34,260 bases of DNA from Trichodesmium sp. MAG_R03 (GTDB taxonomy: Bacteria; Cyanobacteriota; Cyanobacteriia; Cyanobacteriales; Microcoleaceae): NCBI GenBank assembly GCA_023356535.1, contig JAKQYF010000027.1, positions 1 through 34,260 of the forward strand, in the 5' to 3' direction. A program made the position numbers and the translations under genes. Positions within the stretch are counted from its first letter, which is position 1. Each line of letters begins with the position of its first letter. Of the stretch, positions 1-8,312 are shown one piece after another. The notes under the pieces were generated by a model. It was not told where the DNA came from, did no database searches, and saw only the letters and a program-made list of their open reading frames with translations.

Positions 1-300
1 AACATCTGAAATTGCCAATCTTTTCTTAGCAATTTCCAACATTCGGGAAGAAAAATCAACACCAACAATCTTATAGTTTGCCAAAGAAAGCATTTTTTCA
101 GTAAGTAACCCAGTTCCTACACCAATATCTAAAACTTTTCTTCTAGCACCAAGTAAATTGTACAAAATATTGCTCAAGTAATCAAAATCAAAGTATCCAC
201 TTGTTAATAGGTTGTCATAGTAATTAGCTATCTCAACATACTCATTAATCATTTCTTTATTCTCATCAATTATGTTTAACTCAACCCAATTTATAGGCAT
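1..300 (-). CDS. Class I SAM-dependent methyltransferase, N-terminal part (cut by window edge)
   Basis: An open frame begins at the ATG at 298-300 on the minus strand and runs off the left edge without a stop, giving the first 100 residues. Residues 56-64 read VLDIGVGTG, which is motif I (the SAM-binding glycine loop) of class I methyltransferases. The stretch IVGVDFS at 78-84 fits the acidic end of strand beta-2, which contacts the SAM ribose. The preceding YYDNLL segment is common in ubiE-like and MT11/25-type enzymes. The substrate cannot be told because the C-terminal part is outside the window. It could act on a small molecule, a lipid quinone or a secondary metabolite. The family call is firm; the exact function is open. 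Confidence 0.85.
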   Translation of the reverse strand, partial: MPINWVELNIIDENKEMINEYVEIANYYDNLLTSGYFDFDYLSNILYNLLGARRKVLDIGVGTGLLTEKMLSLANYKIVGVDFSSRMLEIAKKRLAISDV

Positions 301-456
301 ATTTATCAAAACCTAAATAAATAGGTTAAAGGGATCGGAGCAGGAGCCATTTTTTAAAAGGGCATGTGATTTTACATAATCTCCATCAAAACCAAAAGCG
401 ATCGCCCCTTTCTAGTAGTAGTTACATACTTTCTAGTAGAAAAAGCCAATCACCAC

Positions 457-1296
457 TTAAAATATCCCTTTATTTTTCGTCCTCACCCGCTCATATAACT
501 CCTCCATCACTGCCAAAAAAGAAGATTCCTTCTGCCAAAAAGGGGGAAAATCTCCACCCTTTTTAACCACAATAGCAGGAACACTAGGACTCCCCACAGC
601 TTCCCCAACCTTTGGTAACCGCTTCTGAGAAAGCCAAAAATCCTTAGCAGAACAAATTTTGTCCACGGCTACTTTTTCCGGTTTAGTATAGTAAGAATCA
701 ACCACTTCCGGCTGAACTTCTTCAGTCTCTAAAGACGAGAATAAAGCCTTCCCTAAAGGCGACTTAGCTAACTCCTGTTGCAATTTCTCCCGAGAAATAC
801 CCCTCAGTTCAAACAATAAAAAAGGGTCCTCATCTAATTCCGCAGCAACCAAATAATAAACACCAGCAATATGTTTACAAGGATTTTGCCAATCAGGACA
901 AGAACAATGAGTCTCAAAATCTTGATGACTATGGGGAAGTAAATGCAACTTCAAATCAGCAAAAGCTGAATCAATATTATCAGGCATTTCCCCAAGTAAT
1001 AACTTAGAAATAAAACTCGCTTTAGAACCCAAATAAGCGATCGCCTTTGACCAGTCATTTTCTTTGATCGGTTTAATTTCGATAGTAGTCTTATAGAGAG
1101 GTTCTTTATAAACACCAAAATAAGGATTAACAGAACCCCTTACCTTAGCAGTAATTTTACCATTATTAATTGTATAATCTTTAATTTTACCATTACGAGC
1201 ATAAGAACGTCCCCGCCCCAAACGATTTGAATTAGTGAAACTTTCTAGTGCCTCTATAAAAAGCTTTCCCCACCAAGTCCTGCTAAAGTTTGCCAT
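457..1296 (-). CDS. SWIM zinc-finger domain protein
   Basis: The 279-residue protein carries a SWIM zinc finger, CxCx(6)CxH, with C131, C133, C140 and H142 in the segment HCSCPDWQNPCKHIAGVYY. SWIM domains bind zinc and are thought to mediate DNA or protein contacts. In bacteria, short SWIM proteins of this shape (N-terminal WWGKLFIEALES-type start, SWIM near the middle) are often encoded next to SNF2-family helicases and may work with them. No helicase lies in this window on either side. The upstream neighbour on the same strand is separated by the repeat element at 1401-1490. There is no signal peptide or membrane segment, so it is probably cytoplasmic. The domain is certain by motif; the role is inferred only from the family. 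Confidence 0.88.
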   Translation of the reverse strand: MANFSRTWWGKLFIEALESFTNSNRLGRGRSYARNGKIKDYTINNGKITAKVRGSVNPYFGVYKEPLYKTTIEIKPIKENDWSKAIAYLGSKASFISKLLLGEMPDNIDSAFADLKLHLLPHSHQDFETHCSCPDWQNPCKHIAGVYYLVAAELDEDPFLLFELRGISREKLQQELAKSPLGKALFSSLETEEVQPEVVDSYYTKPEKVAVDKICSAKDFWLSQKRLPKVGEAVGSPSVPAIVVKKGGDFPPFWQKESSFLAVMEELYERVRTKNKGIF

Positions 1297-1400
1297 ATTA
1301 ATTCCTAGTTTTTTTGGGATAGTTATTTTGTTGTTATAATATCAAAAAAAAAGCTCTCCGCAGTTTAAATAATAGTTGAAAAAGTGGTTTGAATTATAAA

Positions 1401-1490
1401 CAGGACTTAGGCAGTACTGCTATATATGGTGCAAAAATTTGTCATTTTTCAGATAATGCCACTATAATTAGTGTCGTTGCGTAAGTCCTG
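1401..1490 (+). repeat. 90-bp MITE-like element, copy A
   Basis: The element is exactly 90 bp and starts CAGGACTTAGGCAGTAC. It ends with GTTGCGTAAGTCCTG, which is the inverted form of the start (terminal inverted repeats of about 13 bp with one mismatch). Copies with the same length and ends lie at 17356-17445, 23435-23524 (inverted) and 24905-24994. A P450 relic begins at the very next base on the right side. No clear target-site duplication is visible. Confidence 0.8.
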
Positions 1491-1970
1491 ATTACGATGC
1501 AGGTGATACTCCAAGCTGTGTTTGGTCTTAATGATAGTCCCCAGCTATCACAAATCAGGTCAATGTTGGCAGATTGGATCGAACTCACAGCCTCTCCACT
1601 CCGAGCTAGTTTATTATTTTTTCCCTGGTTGCAAAAGGATTTAGGCCCTTGGAGTCCTTGGGGTAAGTATCAGCGTCAACAACAAAAACTTGATGAACTA
1701 CTAGATACGGAAATTACCACTCGCCGCTCTCAATTTGCCCTTTGGAGGTGGCAGTCGTCGCTGTTTGGGAATGGCACTCGCAGATTTCGAGATGCGTTTG
1801 GTCTTGGCAACTCTATTATCTAATTTCGACATGGAATTAGCAGAAAATCAAACTGTGAAGCCACAACGTCGAGGAGTAACTTTAGCACCCAAGGGTGGAG
1901 TAAAAATGCTGATGAAAAGTAAACGTATACAGTCACAAAAAAATCTCCCTTCCTTGCAACTGTATAAAAT
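1491..1970 (+). pseudogene. Cytochrome P450 (CYP110-like) relic, truncated and internally deleted
   Basis: Two non-overlapping frames each encode part of one P450. From 1491 the frame reads ITMQVILQAVFGL, and later LQKDLGPWSPWG followed by EITTRR; this resembles the middle of cyanobacterial CYP110 proteins. Near 1728-1735 the match changes frame and jumps to the heme-binding loop, [14 protein letters not shown] (Cys thiolate ligand), and then to the normal C-terminal end [16 protein letters not shown]. The N-terminal third, the I-helix with its oxygen-binding Thr, and the ExxR motif are all missing, so no active enzyme can be made. The left end of the relic coincides with the end of repeat copy A. 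The C-terminal frame has no stop of its own before the repeat at 1971 and terminates inside it. The CYP110 assignment is from memory of the family; the P450 origin is firm. Confidence 0.82.
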
Positions 1971-2061
1971 CAGGACTTACGCGCCGGCACTAAATCCAGT
2001 GAGGGCGAATGGCATTCGCCCCTACATATGACATTTTCAAGGTGAATTTGCGTAATTCCTG
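1971..2061 (+). repeat. 91-bp element with the same ends but a REP-like core
   Basis: The left end CAGGACTTACGC and right end TTTGCGTAATTCCTG match the ends of the 90-bp family, but the interior differs. It contains the near-perfect hairpin GGGCGAATG-G-CATTCGCCC followed by CCTAC, at about 2002-2024. This looks like a REP-type palindrome framed by the same terminal inverted repeats. It lies between the P450 relic and the 3' end of the dihydroorotase gene, and it supplies the stop codon of the relic frame. Confidence 0.7.
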
Positions 2062-2083
2062 AAAATATTATAGCTACTAAAAA

Positions 2084-3415
2084 TCAGGAAATTTCCGAAA
2101 AACTCAAAGCTCGACCCCGAACTTCAGAATTAAACTCACCACGATTAAAAGCAACTTCTCCCCCAACAATAGTAACAACAGGCCAACCAGTTAAATTCCA
2201 TCCTTCAAAAGGACTCCACCCACATTTTGTCATTAATTCCTCCCTTAAAACAGGGCGATAATTATCCAAATCAACTAATACTAAATCCGCATCAAAACCA
2301 GGAGCGATCGCCCCCTTTTTCGGAATCCCATAACCTTTAGCAACAGCAGTAGACATCCAATTAGAAACCTGAGCAACAGAACATCTTCCCTGGATAGCTT
2401 GAGTCAACATCAAAGGCAAAGAAGTTTCCACCCCAGGCATACCCGAAGGAGTATGGGGATAACCTTTACCCTTTTCTAGCAAAGTATGAGGTGCATGATC
2501 CGTCGCAATAAAATCAATTACCCCATCCAACAAAGCTTGCCATAAAATATCATTATCCCAAGTAGACTTTAAAGGAGGATTCATCTGAGCTAAAGTACCA
2601 ATTTTTTCATAAGCACTCGTATTTAATAACAAATGTTGAGGGGTAACTTCAGCAGTCACCCAACTCGGTTTATCCTGGCGCAACAATTCAGCCTCATCTC
2701 CAGTCGAAGTATGCAAAATATGTAACCTCCGCTCATACTTCTTCGACAATTTCAAAGCCATCTTAGTTGCCAACAAAGCAGTTTCATTATCCTGAATTTG
2801 TGAATGAATAGCAGGGTCAGAAATACCAGCAAACTCTTTTTTCCTTTCATCAATTCGAGCTTGATTTTCAGCATGAACAGCAATTAATCTTTTTCCCCTA
2901 GCAAAAATTGGCTCTAACTTTTCCTCAGTATCTACTAACAAAGGTCCATGCATAGAACCCATAAAAATTTTAATCCCAGGAGTAGGATTAGCCGTTAATA
3001 AATCAGGTAAATTTTCTGCCGTTGCCCCAATAAAAAAACCGAAATTAGCCAAACATTTTTGCCCTGCCCGTTGTAACTTATCATCCAATGCTCCTTGAGT
3101 GGTAGTCAAAGGTTTAGTATTAGGCATTTCCATAAAAGAAGTAACACCACCTTTCACGCAAGCTCGACTAGCAGTAAATAAATCCTCCTTATGTTCCAAC
3201 CCAGGTTCCCGAAAATGTACCTGGGCGTCAATTACTCCGGGCAATAGGGTCAAACCCTCAGCATCTATAATTTTTTCTGGTGCTTCAGAAGATGAAATTT
3301 CTGGAGAGACCTGAATAATTTCTTGGCCTTGAATTTGCACATCACCAACAAAAAATTCCCCATCGGGTAAAAGGATGCGGCCATGACGAATCAACAAAGA
3401 AGAGATAGGAGGCAT
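2084..3415 (-). CDS. pyrC: Dihydroorotase family enzyme (metal site conserved)
   Basis: This 443-residue amidohydrolase would interconvert N-carbamoyl-aspartate and dihydroorotate, the third step of UMP synthesis, in the cytoplasm. Visible motifs are VIDAQVHFREPG (61-72), the carboxylated-lysine candidate K149 in GIKIFMGS, H181 in AVHAEN, H235 in HILHTST and the catalytic Asp D306 in ATDHAPH. The first His of the usual HxH metal motif is Gln here (Q65-V-H67). As I recall it, a recognised dihydroorotase subgroup normally has QVH, so I do not read this as damage. Length is normal. It is one of two dihydroorotase-like genes, with lepB between them on the other strand. An allantoinase- or hydantoinase-like substrate is a less likely alternative. 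Confidence 0.85.
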   Translation of the reverse strand: MPPISSLLIRHGRILLPDGEFFVGDVQIQGQEIIQVSPEISSSEAPEKIIDAEGLTLLPGVIDAQVHFREPGLEHKEDLFTASRACVKGGVTSFMEMPNTKPLTTTQGALDDKLQRAGQKCLANFGFFIGATAENLPDLLTANPTPGIKIFMGSMHGPLLVDTEEKLEPIFARGKRLIAVHAENQARIDERKKEFAGISDPAIHSQIQDNETALLATKMALKLSKKYERRLHILHTSTGDEAELLRQDKPSWVTAEVTPQHLLLNTSAYEKIGTLAQMNPPLKSTWDNDILWQALLDGVIDFIATDHAPHTLLEKGKGYPHTPSGMPGVETSLPLMLTQAIQGRCSVAQVSNWMSTAVAKGYGIPKKGAIAPGFDADLVLVDLDNYRPVLREELMTKCGWSPFEGWNLTGWPVVTIVGGEVAFNRGEFNSEVRGRALSFSEIS

Positions 3416-3733
3416 GATAAAATTTGGATTTTTAATTTATATTGAAGATACTTACTTCAAGGAGATAAAATATAGTGTATAGTATTATTTTGATTTCTAA
3501 TATAGCAATCCTAAATCATTTGTAAAATTACTGGACTTCTTAAAAAATAGCTCCCACTCCTTTGCCTTATGCCTTTTGCATTTTATTCTGAACTTAGATG
3601 ATTTTGACCCTAGACTATTTATTTTTAATAGTTCGGTAAGATGCTCAAGTAAAAAAAATCTTGAATTATGTAGGGGTCAAGCCGATCAACAAGATAAGTA
3701 TTTTAAAATTAATTATTTTGATCAATAGAAATA
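3416..3733. other. Intergenic region between pyrC and lepB (divergent)
   Basis: This 318-bp AT-rich stretch separates two divergent genes and should hold both promoters. It includes a low-complexity segment, TTTGCCTTATGCCTTTTGC at about 3560, of a kind scattered in cyanobacterial genomes. I saw no ORF or strong hairpin. Confidence 0.5.
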
Positions 3734-4393
3734 ATGAATAAAGAAAAAAAATCAACACATAAAGAAAATTTAAATGAAGAAAATCCTTGGGTTGAGTCAA
3801 TCAAAACTATTGGAATTAGCGTAATTTTAGCCCTAGGAATTCGTCAATTTGTTGCCGAAGCACGCTATATTCCTTCGGGTTCGATGCTACCAACATTACA
3901 AATTAATGATCGCTTGATTATAGATAAATTGGGTTATCAATTCAAAGACCCAGAAAGAGGAGATATTGTGGTTTTTAACCCAACAAATGAACTTAAAACT
4001 CAATACAAAGATGCTTTTATTAAACGGATAGTTGGATTACCCGGAGAGCGAGTAGAATTGAACAATGGAAGAGTATATGTAAATAATACAGTAGTAGAAG
4101 AAACTTATGTTGCTTCAGATTTGAATCCAGCAGAACTAGAAACTAGAAAAGTGAATCACCAACAAACAAGAATAGATGTCTGTCCTCCTAATAAAAGATT
4201 TCTTTCTCAGCCCGTGACAGTGCCTCCAAATTCTTATTTGGTGATGGGGGATAATCGCAATCATAGTTATGATGGCCGATGTTGGGGTTTTGTACCTTAT
4301 GAAAATATTATTGGTCGAGCTATATTTCGCTTTTGGCCCTTTAAGAGTCTTGGTACAATAGATGAGCTACCATTATACAAGGAGAGGATTTAA
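3734..4393 (+). CDS. lepB: Signal peptidase I
   Basis: The 219-residue membrane protease removes signal peptides from exported preproteins at the outer face of the plasma or thylakoid membrane. One N-terminal transmembrane segment spans about residues 22-40. The catalytic serine is S50 in the box PSGSMLPTL, and the general-base lysine is K97 in [11 protein letters not shown]. Boxes D and E follow as [18 protein letters not shown] and [11 protein letters not shown]. All catalytic parts are present and the length is typical of cyanobacterial type I enzymes. The Shine-Dalgarno sequence is weak (only AATAGAAATA before the ATG). The gene stands alone between two minus-strand dihydroorotase genes, so it is probably transcribed by itself. 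Confidence 0.95.
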   Translation: MNKEKKSTHKENLNEENPWVESIKTIGISVILALGIRQFVAEARYIPSGSMLPTLQINDRLIIDKLGYQFKDPERGDIVVFNPTNELKTQYKDAFIKRIVGLPGERVELNNGRVYVNNTVVEETYVASDLNPAELETRKVNHQQTRIDVCPPNKRFLSQPVTVPPNSYLVMGDNRNHSYDGRCWGFVPYENIIGRAIFRFWPFKSLGTIDELPLYKERI

Positions 4394-4411
4394 ACTATAC
4401 CAAAACAACGT

Positions 4412-4704
4412 TTATTTGCCAAGATTGGGAAGTTAAAAATAGTTTGGTTTAGAGAGTTGCTTGGTCAACCTTCTTCAGTAACTATTACCAAAAACTCAGC
4501 TAGGAGATATTTCTTAAGTTTTGTAGTAGAAATAAATCTAGAAAATTTACCTCAAACTGATAATTCAGTGGTAATAGATTTAGGCATCAAAACTTTTGCT
4601 ACATGTGCGCAATGGTACAAAGGTTCATGGGCAAAACCATTAAAGAAAAGGATTAAGAAGTATTAAAAATTAAAGCAGATCATGACAGTCCTGGAGGATG
4701 TCAA
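4412..4704 (+). pseudogene. TnpB (IS200/IS605 family) relic with right-end-like sequence
   Basis: From 4412 the frame reads LFAKIGKLKIVW, then SVTITKNSARRYFLSFVVE and VVIDLGIKTFAT, which is the N-terminal half of the TnpB RuvC region including the first catalytic Asp motif (IDLGIKTFAT). It passes into KPLKKRIKKY and stops at 4666. The rest of TnpB, including the zinc finger and later RuvC motifs, is gone. About 27 bp further on, GGAGGATGTCAA at 4693-4704 resembles the transposon right-end sequence seen again near 6651 and 23564. This is an internally deleted, inactive insertion-sequence remnant directly downstream of lepB. Confidence 0.75.
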
Positions 4705-4829
4705 AAGTGTCCTCTAAATCTTGAGGCCGAATTTTGAATACTAAGTAACTGTAGGCAACATGCTCCAAAGGTTGTTTATTCTCTCTTAGCCATTGAAAAC
4801 TTTATTGAGAACCTATAAAGTCATATTCT

Positions 4830-6128
4830 TTAAAATTCCCACTCCAGAACACGACCTTGAATTTGTTTTCCTAACCAAGGTGTATTAAAAGAAAGAGATT
4901 TTAAAGTTTGCTTTTCTACTACCCAAGTTTCTTGAGGTGCAAATAAGGTAACTTCTGCTAACTTTTGGGGCTTTAAATCTCCAGGAATTAATCCTAAACA
5001 TTTGCTAGGAACTGTACTTAATACTCTCCATATATCTAAACCAGACAACTGTCCAGTTGCGACAAAATTCTGCCATAGTAAAGGTAATGCTATCTCTAGT
5101 CCTATTGCTCCTGGTGGTGCTTCAGAAAAAGCAACGGTTTTCTCTTCATAAGAAAAAGGAGCATGGTCAATAGCAATAGCATCTAAAACCCCATCCTTGA
5201 GGCCTTGAACTAGAGCTAAGCGATCGCTAGAATTTCCTAGAGGAGGATCTAAACGTAGATTCGGGTCATAAGGAATCAACTCAGTACCCAAAGGAGACTT
5301 ACCATCTATAGCTTGAGTATCCAACAACAGGTGCATCCAAGTCGTACTAGCAGTAATGGGCAAACCCCTACTTTTAGCATTTCCAATTAACTCTACACTT
5401 CGAGCAGTAGAAACTCTCATAATATGAACCGGAGTACCAATAGCATCTACTAACTCTAATACAGCAGCTAAAGCCGAACTTTCCGCCATAGTCGTAACCC
5501 CAGGCAAACCCAAGCGAATAGAATCATACCCCTCTCGCATCACCCCATTACCTGCCAACCCAGAATTATTGCAAAACAAAGCCACAGATTTATTCAGAGG
5601 TTTCAAATATTCCAAAACTCGCCGTAACAAACCAAGATTTTCTAGAGGCAAACCATCAGCAAACCCTACAACACCCATTACTGCTAATTCTCCCAACTCA
5701 GTCATTTGCTGACCTTTTACACTTTGGGTAATAGCGCCCCAATAATAGAGAACAGGAAAAGCAGACTTATCAGTTGCCTGAGTTGCCAAATTTTGCAATC
5801 TTGCCAAACCAGCAGAATTATCCACAGGAGGAAAAGTATTCGGCAAAATTGCTAATCTGGTAAAACCTCCTGCTCTAGAAGCTTGCATTAAAGATTCTAT
5901 AGTTTCCCGTTCCTCAAACCCAGGTTCTCCGCTATGACAATATAAATCTACTAAACCAGGACCTAAAATTAATCCCTGACAGTCTTGAATATCTGTTTTA
6001 GTTGGAAACTCGGAAATATTTTCCTCAACTGTGGCTATTTTTCCATCAATAATTAAAACATCAGCAACTCTGTCTGTGTCGTAAACAGGGTCTAATATTC
6101 GGACTTGTTGAAGTAGTTTGCTGTTCAT
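4830..6128 (-). CDS. Dihydroorotase-like protein lacking metal ligands (PyrX-type paralogue)
   Basis: The 432-residue protein keeps the amidohydrolase fold and dihydroorotase sequence frame (GPGLVDLYCHSGEPGFEERE, then HIMRVSTARSVELI, then AIDHAPFS) but has lost ligands. The HxH motif is Y63-C-H65. The His of the usual HCED motif is F185 (ALFCNNSGL). The His of the usual HVST motif is R238. The catalytic Asp of DHAP is retained. With three of four metal histidines replaced it is unlikely to hydrolyse dihydroorotate. In Pseudomonas an inactive PyrC' is a structural partner of aspartate carbamoyltransferase, and a similar role is possible here. The partner gene pyrB is not in the window. The fully liganded paralogue lies 1.4 kb away on the same strand. 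Confidence 0.82.
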   Translation of the reverse strand: MNSKLLQQVRILDPVYDTDRVADVLIIDGKIATVEENISEFPTKTDIQDCQGLILGPGLVDLYCHSGEPGFEERETIESLMQASRAGGFTRLAILPNTFPPVDNSAGLARLQNLATQATDKSAFPVLYYWGAITQSVKGQQMTELGELAVMGVVGFADGLPLENLGLLRRVLEYLKPLNKSVALFCNNSGLAGNGVMREGYDSIRLGLPGVTTMAESSALAAVLELVDAIGTPVHIMRVSTARSVELIGNAKSRGLPITASTTWMHLLLDTQAIDGKSPLGTELIPYDPNLRLDPPLGNSSDRLALVQGLKDGVLDAIAIDHAPFSYEEKTVAFSEAPPGAIGLEIALPLLWQNFVATGQLSGLDIWRVLSTVPSKCLGLIPGDLKPQKLAEVTLFAPQETWVVEKQTLKSLSFNTPWLGKQIQGRVLEWEF

Positions 6129-6514
6129 TATATAGAAGTTAGTCTAGTAAGATCCCTTAATGAAATGTAGCGCACCGTTGACCAGTAAAAACCGACACAT
6201 CTAAAATGGTTGGTTACGACGGATTGTTAAATCCTTTTCACAGTCTAAATTTTAACCGTCTAACGCACCCTACTAGACCAACTCTAAAGTACTCCAGCAG
6301 CAGTCCAGTAGGGTGTGTTAGGGAAGCGTAAGGCACTGATGAAATCAAAACTCAGAAATCAAATTCTTGTTTTCACCAGTACAAATAAAAAATTAGTTAT
6401 ACCAATTACCGAAAAATTGGGTTTAAAGCTTCGCCCTTCTTAGGGCGACTTTTTAGTTTATTTTTTTTACAGATTATGTCCTTCTTGCTTTTTAGTTCAC
6501 AAGAAATATATTAG
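6129..6514. other. Intergenic region with inverted repeat and hairpin
   Basis: No gene is seen. The arms TAACGCACCCTACT (6261-6274) and AGTAGGGTGTGTTA (6307-6320) form a 14-bp inverted repeat with one mismatch, a motif common in cyanobacterial intergenic repeats. A second short hairpin, TCGCCCT with AGGGCGA at about 6431-6448, is followed by CTTTTTAG. It could act as a terminator or be an insertion-sequence end. Confidence 0.5.
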
Positions 6515-6663
6515 TTGCGGGTGGGCTTACCGAGACAAAAAACGGACAGGTCGGCCAGCAGCCAGACAACTGCAAAAGTAGCAGTAGCCTGTGAGATGTC
6601 AACCCGCCGAGGGGCTACGGCTCGGTTGTTACCCAGTGTCTTTAGGCCGGAGAGGATGTCAAC
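6515..6663 (+). pseudogene. Probable 3' remnant of an IS605-type tnpB with its right end
   Basis: The stretch is more GC-rich than its surroundings and has an open frame containing SSQTTAKVAVACE and RRGATARLLPSVFRPERMS. It overlaps TTTAGGCCGGAGAGGATGTCAAC (6641-6663). That end sequence is shared with the better-preserved hairpin at 23542-23575 and with the TnpB relic at 4693. I read it as the low-complexity C-terminal tail of a TnpB gene plus the transposon terminus. The assignment depends mainly on the shared terminus; no catalytic motif is left. Confidence 0.45.
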
Positions 6664-6702
6664 AGAAACTTTTAGCATCGAAAATATTTGGAATAGATAG
6701 GT

Positions 6703-6728
6703 GGTGCATTACATTTTATTAATGCACC
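6703..6728. repeat. Hairpin GGTGCATTA / TAATGCACC
   Basis: A perfect 9-bp inverted repeat with an 8-base loop lies just beyond the stop codon of the histidine phosphatase gene (minus strand ends at 6743). It has no U-tract, so a terminator role is only possible. The adjoining CCCTACTA resembles the repeat arms at 6261 and 6307. Confidence 0.5.
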
Positions 6729-6742
6729 CTACTAAACCAAAT

Positions 6743-8101
6743 CTACAAAGCTCCTGCTACAGTTTTGTCCAGAATACCGTCGGACAAATGAGAAGTAATA
6801 TTCATTACTTCCAATACTGGAAGTCCATCTGGACCATCAGGATAATCAATCACACTAACTGCTCCATTGCCCTGCTTAAAATTCCAGAAATGTTGGGGTT
6901 CCAAACCAAATAATTGACAAAGGATAGCCTTATTAATAGCATCATGGGCAACTACAATACCAACACCAGAAACCGACCTAATAATCTCATTCCAAGAAAC
7001 CAGCGCTCTTTTCCAAACTTGCTGTAAATTTTCTCCCTCTGGCATTTGAACCGTTGCTGGAAATTCCTTCCACTGCTTCAACAAACCAGGAAAACCGTCT
7101 TCAATTTCTGACTCAAACTTTCCTTCCCAAAGACCATGGCTAATTTCCCATAAACCATCATATAATTTTAACTCTACATCTGGGTGATACTGCAAAATAA
7201 TCTCAGCTGTTTCTTTGGGACGTAACATCGAACTACTCACAGCAAAATCTAGATGTATATCCTTAAGAAACTCTGCAGCTTGAGCACCTTGTGCTCGACC
7301 ATTATCATTAAGTGCTACATCAATTTGTCCCTGAAATTTACCATCTCGGTTCCAGTCAGTCTCCCCATGACGCACAAGTAATAACCGGGGACCCTTATGT
7401 TTATTTCTGGGTTTGGGAAACTTTTCACCTATATGAATAGTAAGATTCATTGATTCTAATTGTATAGATTCTCTTGGTTCATTTTCTCCATAAACAGAGG
7501 GACAAGGAGGAGTAAAGTTAAGTATATTAATGCCACAATTAGACTGTTGAATAGAGTGATAATAAGATGGTTTTATTCCCAAAGCTGTAGAAATGAGGCA
7601 GCGATTAATACCGTTGTGTGCCACAACTAAAATACTTTTATGAGTATTGTTGGTCAAAATCTCTGGCCAAAATCTATTGGCTTGCTCAAACAGAGATAAT
7701 ACTGTAAAATGTTTTCTTTCTCCCTCTGGTGTTGAGAGTTTCATATAAAATTCGTGGGGATGTTTTTTCCATAAACTATAATCTTCTGGATATTTCTCTA
7801 TCACCTCTTCACGCAGCATTCCTTCCCACAAAGGTAAATCAATTTCTCTTAAGTTTTCTTTGGTTTGGACTGGAGGTGGAGATTCTAAATAGGAATGAAT
7901 AATTTCAGTAGTTTGTTTTGCTCTTTGTAGAGGACTACTATAAATAGCATCAAACTTTAGGCTTTGAAGAGCTTCACCTACTTGACGAGCAGTATTTTGG
8001 CCTGTTTCTGTAAGTACTGAAGCATCAAGGCGACCTTGAATTCGACTTTCTATATTGTAGGTGCTTTGGCCATGGCGCACAAGGATAACACGAATACTCA
8101 T
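6743..8101 (-). CDS. Tandem-domain histidine phosphatase (phosphoglycerate mutase-like)
   Basis: The 452-residue protein contains two histidine phosphatase domains. The first starts VILVRHGQSTYN, with phospho-accepting H10. The second starts LLLVRHGETDWN, with H245. Each has the expected later elements (YSSPLQRAKQT and VSSSMLRPKET, then VVAHNGINR and VVAHDAINK), so both active sites look intact. Double-domain proteins of this kind are typical of cyanobacteria. The family includes phosphoserine phosphatases of the metal-independent type and alpha-ribazole or sugar phosphatases, so annotation as phosphoglycerate mutase would be misleading. No signal peptide is seen. The gene stands alone, divergent from the CPBP protease gene. 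The domain call is firm; the substrate is not. Confidence 0.9.
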   Translation of the reverse strand: MSIRVILVRHGQSTYNIESRIQGRLDASVLTETGQNTARQVGEALQSLKFDAIYSSPLQRAKQTTEIIHSYLESPPPVQTKENLREIDLPLWEGMLREEVIEKYPEDYSLWKKHPHEFYMKLSTPEGERKHFTVLSLFEQANRFWPEILTNNTHKSILVVAHNGINRCLISTALGIKPSYYHSIQQSNCGINILNFTPPCPSVYGENEPRESIQLESMNLTIHIGEKFPKPRNKHKGPRLLLVRHGETDWNRDGKFQGQIDVALNDNGRAQGAQAAEFLKDIHLDFAVSSSMLRPKETAEIILQYHPDVELKLYDGLWEISHGLWEGKFESEIEDGFPGLLKQWKEFPATVQMPEGENLQQVWKRALVSWNEIIRSVSGVGIVVAHDAINKAILCQLFGLEPQHFWNFKQGNGAVSVIDYPDGPDGLPVLEVMNITSHLSDGILDKTVAGAL

Positions 8102-8220
8102 CGATAATTTAGATTATAGGTTGATTGGAAACTGTGAAACAGACAGAATCTTTACTGTACAATATTTATGCTGTAATTGGTTGTTATTAGAATAAGCAAT
8201 CTAAATAGTTAACAGCTTGT

Positions 8221-8283
8221 AGTGTATTTTTGGCAATTATTTGATATATTTACATTACAATTAGTACCTTGACGTAAGTCCTA
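8221..8283 (+). repeat. Left-truncated copy of the 90-bp element, copy B
   Basis: These 63 bases align without gaps to the last 63 bases of the copy at 24905-24994 and end in GACGTAAGTCCTA. The left terminal repeat is not recognisable. The copy ends 29 bp before the start codon of the CPBP protease gene, so it lies in that gene's promoter or leader region. Confidence 0.65.
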
Positions 8284-8312
8284 ATGAAATAATATGAGTT
8301 AGGGAGATATTA

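Noticed and set aside
1735..2031. A separate small gene in a second frame.
   Set aside because: It encodes the heme-binding C-terminal end of the same P450 relic and has no independent start; it ends inside a repeat.
2084..3415. Loss of a metal-binding His (Q65) as a sign of an inactive enzyme.
   Set aside because: From family knowledge, a subgroup of dihydroorotases normally has QVH at this place, and the other ligands are intact.
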